64,000 nt of DNA. Source: UBA830 sp038146925. GTDB taxonomy: Bacteria > Pseudomonadota > Alphaproteobacteria > MPNO01 > UBA830. Below are positions 26,989 to 34,261 of this stretch, piece after piece. How positions within the stretch are numbered: the stretch's first letter is position 1; each line of letters begins with the position of its first letter. The notes beneath the pieces were generated by a model. The model did no database searches. It worked only from the letters and a program-made list of their open reading frames with translations, and had not been told where the DNA came from. The DNA lies in assembly GCA_038146925.1 (NCBI GenBank), contig JAYQSP010000011.1, forward strand, positions 868,001 to 932,000, written 5' to 3'. A program made the translations under genes and the position numbers.

Positions 26989-27459
26989 ATGAAGTGTCCG
27001 TTTTGCGGGTCCGACGATACCCAGGTTAAGGATTCACGTCCGACAGAGGATAGCACGGCAATACGCCGCCGCCGGTCCTGCACAGCCTGCGGCGCCCGGT
27101 TTACGACGTTTGAACGCGTTCAATTGCGGGAACTGACGGTGCTCAAAGCCGGCGGCCGTCGCGAACCGCTCGACCGGGATAAACTGTCGAGGTCCATGAG
27201 CATCGCGCTGCGCAAGCGAGCCGTGGAGCCCGAACGCATCGAGCGCGCGATCACGGGTATCGTTCGTCGCATCGAAAGTTCGGGACAGACGGAAGTCACA
27301 TCGCAGCAGGTCGGCGAGCTTGTCATGGACGCGCTGTCGCAGCTCGATCAGGTCGCCTATATCCGTTACGCTTCGGTCTACCGGAATTTCCGCGAAGCCC
27401 GGGACTTCGAGGATTTTGTCGAAGGCTTGAACGAGCCGGAAGAGGAAGAAGTTGAATGA
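26989..27459 (+). CDS. nrdR: Transcriptional repressor NrdR
   Basis: A 156-residue NrdR, the ATP/dATP-sensing repressor of ribonucleotide reductase genes. The zinc ribbon uses C3, C6 ('CPFCGSDDTQVKDSR') and two more cysteines in 'RRSCTACGARFTTFERV'; the ATP-cone follows with 'VLKAGGRREPLDRDKLSRSM' and 'VAYIRYASVYRNF'. The acidic tail is short. Its stop overlaps the start of ribD by 8 bases. Its target NrdR boxes are not seen here. Confidence 0.97.
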   Translation: MKCPFCGSDDTQVKDSRPTEDSTAIRRRRSCTACGARFTTFERVQLRELTVLKAGGRREPLDRDKLSRSMSIALRKRAVEPERIERAITGIVRRIESSGQTEVTSQQVGELVMDALSQLDQVAYIRYASVYRNFREARDFEDFVEGLNEPEEEEVE

Positions 27460-28549
27460 CGAGCGTTTCATGCGGATGGCGATCGGGCTCGCCCGTCGCG
27501 GTCACGGAAACGTTGCCCCCAACCCGTCCGTCGGCTGCGTAATCGTCAAGGACGGCCGCGTCGTTGGCCGTGGCTGGACTCAGCCGGATGGGCGGCCCCA
27601 TGCGGAAACCGAAGCTCTCGCCCAGGCGGGCGACCAGGCGGCGGGCGCAGATGTTTACGTTACTCTGGAACCCTGTGCCCATCACGGAGAAACGCCGCCC
27701 TGCGCGGAGGCACTGATATCTGCCGGTGTCGCACGGGTGATCGTCGGCGTCCGCGATCCCGACCCGCGAGTTGACGGCGGCGGCATGAAGCTGTTGCGAG
27801 ATGCCGGAATCAAAGTGAGCGAGGGTCTTTGTGAAGAAGACGCCTGGCTGGCGGCGGAGGGATTTCTGCGCCGTGTCAGTGACGGCCGGCCCATGGTTAC
27901 GGTCAAGGCTGCGACGTCTCTCGATGGCCGGATCGCCACATCGACAGGCGCCAGCCGGTGGATTACCGGGGAAATGTCGCGGGCGCTCGGCCACGGCATG
28001 CGGGCACGCCACGATGCAATCATGGTCGGCGGCGCGACAGCCATCGCCGACAACCCGTCTCTCACCTGCCGCCTGCCGGGACAGGAGGGCGCATCGCCCG
28101 CCCGCATCGTGATCTGCGGCGCTGCGCCGGTTCCTTCGTCGCACGAGGTGGTCGTCTCGGCATCCGAAATCCCCACAATTTTTGTCGTCGGCGATGCCAG
28201 CGCGCTGGAGGATCGCGGCGCCTACGAAGCCGTCGGTGTTTCGATCATGGAGGCCGGGACAGATGCGGATGGGAATGTCGATATCGCCGCTGCACTGGCG
28301 ATGTTGGGCGACAGGGGGATCACGCGGTTGATGGTGGAGGGCGGCGGACGTCTGATCTCCGCCCTTTTCAGGACTGATCTCGTCGACCGTCTTGTCTGGT
28401 TTCGGGCGCCGAAGGTAATCGGTGGTGACGGCATCCCCGTCACTTCGGCATTCGGCGTCGAGGAGCTTGACTGGGCAGCGAACTTCGTCAATGTATCCGC
28501 CCGTCCTGCAGGGGACGATCTAATTGAAACGTATGTGCGCAAGCATTGA
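27452..28549 (+). CDS. ribD: Bifunctional riboflavin deaminase/reductase RibD
   Basis: A 365-residue two-domain enzyme for steps two and three of riboflavin synthesis. The N-terminal zinc deaminase has 'PHAETEAL' (His and catalytic Glu) and 'PCAHHGETPPCAEAL' (two Cys ligands); the C-terminal reductase begins 'RPMVTVKAATSLDGRIA' and contains 'WITGE' and 'VEGGGRLISALF'. The start is TTG 27452, inside the nrdR end; the ATG at 27470 is the alternative, but MNDERFMRMAI matches the usual RibD opening, so TTG is preferred. ribE follows after 9 bases. Confidence 0.95.
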   Translation: MNDERFMRMAIGLARRGHGNVAPNPSVGCVIVKDGRVVGRGWTQPDGRPHAETEALAQAGDQAAGADVYVTLEPCAHHGETPPCAEALISAGVARVIVGVRDPDPRVDGGGMKLLRDAGIKVSEGLCEEDAWLAAEGFLRRVSDGRPMVTVKAATSLDGRIATSTGASRWITGEMSRALGHGMRARHDAIMVGGATAIADNPSLTCRLPGQEGASPARIVICGAAPVPSSHEVVVSASEIPTIFVVGDASALEDRGAYEAVGVSIMEAGTDADGNVDIAAALAMLGDRGITRLMVEGGGRLISALFRTDLVDRLVWFRAPKVIGGDGIPVTSAFGVEELDWAANFVNVSARPAGDDLIETYVRKH

Positions 28550-28558
28550 GGATAGCGG

Positions 28559-29146
28559 ATGTTTACGGGAATTGTGACCGATGTCGGAAGGGTGCGCGCC
28601 ATCGAGCGGAAAGGCGACACCCGGATCGAGATCGAGACGGCGTACGACATGGACGACGTGGATATCGGTGCGTCGATTGCCTGTTCCGGCCCGTGCCTGA
28701 CCGTGGTCGAAAAAGGTTCGGGCTGGTTCGCGGTCGAGGTCTCCGCCGAGACACTGGACAAAACGGCGCTGGGCGATTGGGAAGTAGGAACGCGGATCAA
28801 TCTGGAACGCGCCATGCGTATTGGCGACGAGCTGGGCGGACACATCGTATCCGGCCATGTTGACGCGGTTGCCACGGTCGTCGACATGCAGCCCGAAGGC
28901 GACAGCGTCCGTTTCACCTTCGAAGCCCCCGCCGATTTTGCGAAATACATTGCGCCCAAGGGCTCGGTCTGTCTCGACGGGGTGTCTCTGACTGTCAACG
29001 AAGTCCAGGAAAACCAATTTGGCGTAAACATCATCAGTCACACGCAGTCAGCCACATCGTTTGGCGGGCGCAAGGTCGGCGACCGGATCAACATGGAAAT
29101 CGATACCATTGCGCGGTACGTTGCCCGTCTTCTTGGAAAGGATTGA
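28559..29146 (+). CDS. ribE: Riboflavin synthase alpha chain
   Basis: A 195-residue protein with two lumazine-binding barrels. It starts with the invariant MFTGIV; 'NLERAMRIGDELGGHIVSGHVD' and 'KGSVCLDGVSLTVNEV' are the characteristic repeat elements. It dismutates two 6,7-dimethyl-8-ribityllumazine molecules to riboflavin. It lies in the ribD-ribE-ribB-ribH operon; ribB starts 4 bases after its stop. Confidence 0.96.
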   Translation: MFTGIVTDVGRVRAIERKGDTRIEIETAYDMDDVDIGASIACSGPCLTVVEKGSGWFAVEVSAETLDKTALGDWEVGTRINLERAMRIGDELGGHIVSGHVDAVATVVDMQPEGDSVRFTFEAPADFAKYIAPKGSVCLDGVSLTVNEVQENQFGVNIISHTQSATSFGGRKVGDRINMEIDTIARYVARLLGKD

Positions 29147-29150
29147 GACA

Positions 29151-30389
29151 TTGGCAGACAATAAATTCACCGTGGTCGGCAAGGGCGAAGTCGCCGAAGC
29201 GGCCGCCGCGTCCCAGGAACATCTGGCGGATTTTCTGTCGCCGATACAGGATGTGATCGAAGACATCCGAAACGGGCGCATGGTCGTCGTCGTCGATGAC
29301 GAGGACAGGGAAAACGAGGGCGATCTGATTGTGGCAGCGCAAATGGCGACGCCGGATTCGATCAACTTCATGGCCAAGTACGGTCGCGGACTTATCTGCC
29401 TTGCCATGACCGGCGAACGCATCGATCAGCTCGGCCTGTCGCTGATGTCCAACGACAACCGGTCCCAGTTCGAAACCGCCTTTACGACGTCGATCGAGGC
29501 ACGGGAAGGGGTGACGACCGGCATTTCCGCATCGGATCGCGCCCGCACCATCGCGGTTGCGATCGATCCGTCGCATGGCCGCGACGACATCGTCACCCCG
29601 GGGCACGTCTTTCCGCTGCGTGCGCAGGACGGCGGTACGCTGGTGCGCACCGGCCATACCGAAGCGGCCGTCGATCTGTCGCGGCTGGCGGGGCTGAATC
29701 CGTCGGGCGTGATCTGCGAGATCATGAACGAAGACGGCACGATGGCGCGGCTGCCGGATCTTGTAAAATTCGCCCAGTTTCACGGCCTGAAAGTCGCGAC
29801 GATCGCGGACCTCATCGCCTATCGTCTGAAGAACGATTCCATCGTCGAACGGTCCATCACCACGCGGATCACCCGGAAACACGGCGGCGATTTCAAGCTG
29901 ATCGTTTATCGCAACCGCGTGTCCGGCGCGGAGCACCTGGCGCTCGTCAAGGGCGATATCGATGCCGGCAAACCGGTGCTGGTGCGTATGCACGCCGTCA
30001 ATATTCTGGACGACATGATCCATGACACGACCAATCAGCGCGACAACGAGCTCGAAGGCGCCATTCGCGCCATCGGCGAAGAAGGCGCGGGCATTGTGGT
30101 GATCATCCGGGAACCCTGGGCCGAGAAACTCTCCAATCAGGTGCGTGCCCGGCACCGCGTGCCGACCGATCCGGTCGCGGCTTCCACCGAAGTGGCCGTG
30201 TCGAGCGAAGAAGGCCGCGAGACGGCGCCTCCCGCGCTGCGCGATTTCGGCGTTGGCGCACAGATTCTCGTGGATCTCGGGGTGAAGGATATGATTCTGC
30301 TGACCAACCGTACCCGGGCGATCAAGGGGCTCGAGGGCTTTGGCCTGTCGGTCGTCGACCGGCGCCCGATCAAAGCGACCGAGGAGTAA
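29151..30389 (+). CDS. ribB: 3,4-dihydroxy-2-butanone-4-phosphate synthase with degenerate GTP cyclohydrolase II domain
   Basis: A 412-residue protein. After about 45 non-conserved residues, the RibB domain has 'VVVVDDEDRENEGDLIVAAQ', 'GLICLAMTG' and 'HVFPLRAQDGG' and makes the four-carbon unit from ribulose-5-phosphate. The C-terminal half has the GTP cyclohydrolase II layout ('RVSGAEHLALVKGD', 'DTTNQRDNELEGAIRAIGEEG', 'LRDFGVGAQILVDLGV') but the zinc-cysteine segment is replaced by 'VNILDDMIHDTT', so GCH II activity is not expected. The start TTG 29151 has an AAGGA site; the frame opens earlier inside ribE. A separate functional RibA should exist elsewhere in the genome. Confidence 0.93.
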   Translation: MADNKFTVVGKGEVAEAAAASQEHLADFLSPIQDVIEDIRNGRMVVVVDDEDRENEGDLIVAAQMATPDSINFMAKYGRGLICLAMTGERIDQLGLSLMSNDNRSQFETAFTTSIEAREGVTTGISASDRARTIAVAIDPSHGRDDIVTPGHVFPLRAQDGGTLVRTGHTEAAVDLSRLAGLNPSGVICEIMNEDGTMARLPDLVKFAQFHGLKVATIADLIAYRLKNDSIVERSITTRITRKHGGDFKLIVYRNRVSGAEHLALVKGDIDAGKPVLVRMHAVNILDDMIHDTTNQRDNELEGAIRAIGEEGAGIVVIIREPWAEKLSNQVRARHRVPTDPVAASTEVAVSSEEGRETAPPALRDFGVGAQILVDLGVKDMILLTNRTRAIKGLEGFGLSVVDRRPIKATEE

Positions 30390-30395
30390 CCCGCT

Positions 30396-30860
30396 GTGAG
30401 CGACGCCCCGCACATTATGATCGTCGAATCTCCCTATTACGAGGAGATCAACAACAACATGGTCGAAAGCGTCCTGATCGAGCTCGATCAGGCCGGCGCG
30501 ACCTACGAGCGCTTCGAGGTGCCGGGCAGCTTCGAGCTTCCCGGCGCGATAAGGATGGCGATCGAATCCTATAACTATCCGTCCGACCGCAAGCGGTTCG
30601 ATGGTTACATCGCGCTTGGCTGCGTAATCCGGGGCGAAACGTCCCATTACGACTACGTCTGCGAGGAAAGCGCGCGCGGTCTGAACGATCTTGTTTTGAA
30701 ATACGCGATCGCGCTGGGCTACGGCGTGCTGACGACCGAAAACCGGGAACAGGCGCTGGCACGCTCCAGCCGGGATCAGCACGATCGCGGCGGCGCCGCG
30801 GCCCGTGCCTGTCTCGCCATGATCGATATGAAACGCAAATTCAATCTGTATCCGCGATGA
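30396..30860 (+). CDS. ribH: 6,7-dimethyl-8-ribityllumazine synthase
   Basis: A 154-residue lumazine synthase, which condenses the RibB product with the pyrimidine from RibD. Family motifs 'VPGSFELPGAIRMAI', 'YIALGCVIRGETSHYDYVCEESARGL' (active-site His) and 'GVLTTENREQALARS' are intact. It starts at GTG 30396, six bases after ribB, and overlaps nusB by ATGA. The subunit normally assembles into pentamers or icosahedral shells. Confidence 0.96.
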   Translation: MSDAPHIMIVESPYYEEINNNMVESVLIELDQAGATYERFEVPGSFELPGAIRMAIESYNYPSDRKRFDGYIALGCVIRGETSHYDYVCEESARGLNDLVLKYAIALGYGVLTTENREQALARSSRDQHDRGGAAARACLAMIDMKRKFNLYPR

Positions 30861-31363
30861 CGGAAACGGCCGAGCGCAAGCCGCAGAAATCGGGCGGCAG
30901 CGCACGGAGAAGCGCGGCGCGGCTGGCGGCGGTGCAGGCCCTCTACCAGATAGATCATTCCTCCGCGTCGTCCGACGCCGTGCTTGAGGAATTTCTGAAA
31001 TTTCGCCTGGGCGACAGTTTCGATACCGAGAAAGACGTCGCGCCGCACAAGAATCTTTTCAGCGAAATCGTTCGAGGCGTTGCGACGCGTCGCAGCGAAA
31101 TAGACGAGGTCGTCAGCGCAGCACTTTCGAACAAGTGGACCTTTGACCGTCTGGAAATGATTCTGCGCGCCATCCTGCGGGCCGGCGTGTATGAACTGGA
31201 AGCCCGTGCCGACACGCCGGCGCGGGTGATTATCACCGAATATGTCGATGTGGCGCATGCATTTTACGATGGCCAGGAGCCGGGCATGGTGAACGGGATG
31301 CTCGATCGTATAGCGCATTCCCTTCGCGCCGAAGAATTTGGAGACGGGAGCCGTGACGGGTGA
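30857..31363 (+). CDS. nusB: Transcription antitermination factor NusB
   Basis: A 168-residue all-helical RNA-binding protein, needed with NusE for rRNA antitermination. 'RRSAARLAAVQALYQID' is the arginine-rich boxA-binding helix; 'WTFDRLEMILRAILRAGVYEL' and 'VIITEYVDVAHAFYDGQEPGMVNGMLDRIA' are the NusB core. The ATG overlaps the ribH stop. Its position between ribH and thiL is conserved in proteobacteria. The thiL start lies inside its last codons. Confidence 0.96.
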   Translation: MTETAERKPQKSGGSARRSAARLAAVQALYQIDHSSASSDAVLEEFLKFRLGDSFDTEKDVAPHKNLFSEIVRGVATRRSEIDEVVSAALSNKWTFDRLEMILRAILRAGVYELEARADTPARVIITEYVDVAHAFYDGQEPGMVNGMLDRIAHSLRAEEFGDGSRDG

Positions 31364-32333
31364 CCCTGGAAAGCCAGGTGAATTCGATCTGATCGCTTCG
31401 GCGTTTGCGCCGCTGACCGACGGCGATGAGCGTGCGCTAGGCCTGCTGGACGACGCGGCCGTCCTGCCGCAGACAGATGGAAAAGACTATGTCGTAACCA
31501 CGGACACCATGGTTGCCGGCATTCATTTTCTGGAAACCGAAACGGCGGATGTCGTCGCCCGCCGGCTCTTACGGGTGAATTTGTCCGATCTTGCATCGAT
31601 GGGCGCGCGACCGGTGGGATACTTTCTGAATCTCACGCTTCCGCCCGATATTGACGAAACCTGGATCCGCCGGTTCGCAGATGGCTTGCGCGCGGATCAG
31701 GATGAATTCGATATCCGGCTCTTCGGCGGCGACACTACCCATCATCGGAATACTCTGAATCTGACCGCCACTCTGATAGGGGAAGTGCCTGCCGGCGAGG
31801 CTGTCACCCGCGACGGCGCGTGCGCGAACGATGACATATACGTATCGGGCACGATCGGCGATGCCGCGATGGGATTGCGGCATCTGCAATCCGGTGGGGG
31901 GGGCGAGGACGCGCTGGTCAAACGTTTTCAGACGCCCGACCCGAGGGTTTCGCTCGGCATGTCGCTGCGCGGGCTGGTATCCGCGATGGCGGATGTATCG
32001 GACGGGCTGGCGGCCGATCTGGGGCACATCTGTACGGCGTCGAAGGTGTCGATTGAGGTTAGCGGCGCCGAGATTCCGCTGTCGGACGAGGCGCGTACGT
32101 ACCTCGATGAAGGCGTTGTCGGCCTCGCAGACATAGTGTCAGGAGGAGACGACTATGAATTGGTGTTTGCGGCGCGGCCCGGTGCAGCAGACGACATTAC
32201 CGCCGCAGCGTGCGCGATCGGTGTGCCGGTAACCAGAATAGGTCGGGTTTTCGACGGCCCGCCGGACGTCAGGATAACCGATCGCGACGGGAAGAAAATA
32301 GTCCTGGATAACGCGGGATACCGACATTTTTAG
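31353..32333 (+). CDS. thiL: Thiamine-monophosphate kinase
   Basis: A 326-residue ATP-dependent kinase making thiamine diphosphate from thiamine monophosphate. 'EFDLIASAFAPL', 'GLLDDAAVL', 'TTDTMVAGIHF', 'RLLRVNLSDLASMGARPVGY' and 'GGDTTHH' are typical ThiL motifs; 'ADVSDGLAADLGHIC' and 'GGDDYELVF' complete the nucleotide site. GTG 31353 is chosen over TTG 31338 because GGGAG lies 4-5 bases upstream. It contains an in-frame G8 run (31896-31903) coding for glycines, with no frame break. It overlaps nusB by 11 bases. Confidence 0.95.
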   Translation: MTGDPGKPGEFDLIASAFAPLTDGDERALGLLDDAAVLPQTDGKDYVVTTDTMVAGIHFLETETADVVARRLLRVNLSDLASMGARPVGYFLNLTLPPDIDETWIRRFADGLRADQDEFDIRLFGGDTTHHRNTLNLTATLIGEVPAGEAVTRDGACANDDIYVSGTIGDAAMGLRHLQSGGGGEDALVKRFQTPDPRVSLGMSLRGLVSAMADVSDGLAADLGHICTASKVSIEVSGAEIPLSDEARTYLDEGVVGLADIVSGGDDYELVFAARPGAADDITAAACAIGVPVTRIGRVFDGPPDVRITDRDGKKIVLDNAGYRHF

Positions 32334-32397
32334 ATGGCGTTAACGCTCTGTTTCCATTCCGCTGCGAATGTCCGGTATCCGAAGTTGGGGAAGACGG

Positions 32398-32832
32398 ATG
32401 TCGCGCAACAATCCTCTCGCGGTACTGACCTGGGCCTTGATGTTGTTTGCCATGGCGGCGGGCGATACTGCGCTTGCCGCCGAGGGTGGCGGGTCGAAGG
32501 GACGACTGTCGGCAAACCAGTTCATCTCGATGCAGCCTTTCAACGTGCCCATGATGCCGAGGAACATCGTGAAGCAGCAGTTCACGCTGATGATCTCGCT
32601 CGAACTTTATGACGAAGACGATCGAGACTAGGTCAAAAGCCGACTGACGATGATTCGCAGCCGGACCTACGATCTGCTCTTCCGTCTGATCGCCTATCGC
32701 ACCCAGGAACCGCTGGTACCCAGCACTGGATTACTGAAGAAGAAGTTACTGGAAATCGCGACCAATGCGGTGGGGCGGGACAAGATAGCGTCTATCGTCG
32801 TTCAGCAGGTGTATCACGGTCGCACGCCATAA
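32398..32832 (+). pseudogene. FliL-like flagellar basal-body-associated protein, interrupted by an in-frame TAG
   Basis: One frame codes for a signal peptide or anchor ('PLAVLTWALMLFAMAAGDTALAA'), then 'QQFTLMISLELYDEDDRD', a TAG stop at 32629-32631 (codon 78), then 'VKSRLTMIRSRTYDLLFRLIAYRT' and a C-terminal 'GRDKIASIVVQQVY'. The two sides align as one FliL-like domain (exported, about 144 residues), so a single base change explains the stop; CAG or TGG to TAG would do. Start ATG 32398 has GGGGAAG upstream. Translation could restart at the ATG at 32650, but without export signal. The FliL link is by resemblance of the C-terminal half; confidence in the break is higher than in the family name. 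Confidence 0.7.
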
Positions 32833-32898
32833 ATTTGTGACCCTGCTCTGCAAAAAATTGAATTTGCCAGGACGGAACAGTGGCGTAAGTTCCGGCAC

Positions 32899-34098
32899 GT
32901 GAGTGCTTCTTCCGTCCGCAGGAACGTCCTCCTGCTTGCCTCCTGTCAGGCACTATTCATGACGTCGACATCGGCGATCATCTCGAGCGCGCCTCTCATC
33001 GGCGGCATTCTGCTGGTCGAGGACAAGGCATTGGCGACACTGCCGCTTGCATTGCAGTTCGTTGCAATGGCGCTGACCACTATTCCGGCGTCGCTGTATA
33101 TGGGGCGCGTCGGGCGGAAAATCGGATTTGTTACAGGTTCAGCCATCGGTGCGAGCGGTGGTGCGTTGGGCACCTATGCCATCATATCCGGCGATTTCAC
33201 CCTGTTTTGTCTCGCATCTCTCCTGACGGGCAGCTTCAACGGATTCTGTCACTATTTCAGGTTCGCGGCCGCCGATGTAGCGACTGCCGAATTCCGCAGC
33301 AAAGCCATTTCCTACGTCCTGGCCGGCAGCGTTGTCGCCGCGCTCATGGGGCCGACCCTGGCACGCAACACGGCGGACCTTTTGCCGGCGCAGTTTGCCG
33401 GCGTCTATTTGTCGCTGATCGTCGTGTATCTGGCCGTCGCGACCATCGTCAGCTTTATCGATATTCCGCGACCCACGCTGGAACAGCGGAAATCAGGCGG
33501 CCGACCGCTGTCGGAAATCGCCCGGCAACCCAAATTCATCATCGCCGTATGTGCGGCGACGTTCGGGTATCTGGTGATGTCGTTCCTGATGACGGTTACG
33601 CCCATCGCCATGGGCGTCTGCGGATTTACGTTTTCGGATTCATCTTACGTTATCCAGGCGCATGTGCTCGGCATGTATGCGCCGGCGTTCATCACAGGGC
33701 ATCTGATCACGCGTTACGGCGTCCACAACATACTGATCGCAGGCGCGGTGCTGTGCGGCTCCAGCATCGTCATTCATCTTTCCGGGATCACGTTCCTCAA
33801 TTTCCTTTCCGGTTTGGTGCTTGTCGGCATCGGGTGGAACTTCCTGTTTACCGGAGGCACGACCTTGCTGACCGAAACCTACACGCCGGAAGAAAAAGCC
33901 AAAGTGCAGGGGCTGAACGACTTCTTCATCTGGGGAACGATCTCGGTCGGCGCGGTAACGTCGGGCGCGGTTCAGCACTCGATCGGCTGGTCGGCGGTCA
34001 ATCTGGTGATGGCACCGCTGGTCGTGTTGGTTTTTCTGACGACTCTCTGGCTAAGGTTCAGCGCACGTAAATCCCCGGCGGAAGGGTCCGCCGCGTAG
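32899..34098 (+). CDS. Major facilitator superfamily transporter
   Basis: A 399-residue membrane protein with about 12 predicted helices in two halves. The MFS A-motif appears as 'GRVGRKIGFVTGSAIGASGG' after helix 2, and 'TYTPEEKAKVQGLNDFFIWG' lies in the C-terminal half. The start is GTG 32899. It resembles the 'MFS transporter' proteins near YfcJ-like carriers but no substrate can be read. It stands between the broken FliL-like gene and hppA, a place where most relatives, as far as I know, carry no carrier, so it may be an insertion. Confidence 0.85.
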   Translation: MSASSVRRNVLLLASCQALFMTSTSAIISSAPLIGGILLVEDKALATLPLALQFVAMALTTIPASLYMGRVGRKIGFVTGSAIGASGGALGTYAIISGDFTLFCLASLLTGSFNGFCHYFRFAAADVATAEFRSKAISYVLAGSVVAALMGPTLARNTADLLPAQFAGVYLSLIVVYLAVATIVSFIDIPRPTLEQRKSGGRPLSEIARQPKFIIAVCAATFGYLVMSFLMTVTPIAMGVCGFTFSDSSYVIQAHVLGMYAPAFITGHLITRYGVHNILIAGAVLCGSSIVIHLSGITFLNFLSGLVLVGIGWNFLFTGGTTLLTETYTPEEKAKVQGLNDFFIWGTISVGAVTSGAVQHSIGWSAVNLVMAPLVVLVFLTTLWLRFSARKSPAEGSAA

Positions 34099-34173
34099 CC
34101 TCTCGGCGCGACTTTTCGCATCTCCGCCGAATTGGTCAGCGGTGTTGCCTTGAATCCCTTCTTCTGTCATGTT

Positions 34174-34230
34174 CCGCGCGGTTTTAGGGGCCCCAGGGGG
34201 TGGAGGTGCGTAGCGCGGCTTCACGGGGCC
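34174..34230 (+). promoter_or_regulatory. GC-rich, possibly structured hppA leader
   Basis: Two complementary pairs cross each other in the 163-base hppA upstream region: CCGCGC (34174-34179) with GCGCGG (34213-34218), and GGCCCC (34189-34194) with GGGGCC (34225-34230). They would form either alternative hairpins or a pseudoknot ending about 30 bases before the hppA start. No known riboswitch class is recognised. Chance pairing is possible in such GC-rich DNA. Confidence 0.25.
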
Positions 34231-34261
34231 GAAAGTCCCTGATAGAACAAGGATCTTAAAG

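Noticed and set aside
29088..30905. 605-codon minus-strand frame antisense to ribB-ribH
   Set aside because: A shadow of strongly conserved riboflavin genes; His/Arg/Asp-rich translation is typical of antisense frames here.
31896..31903. G8 run in thiL as another frameshift site
   Set aside because: The run codes for glycines in frame and ThiL is intact on both sides.
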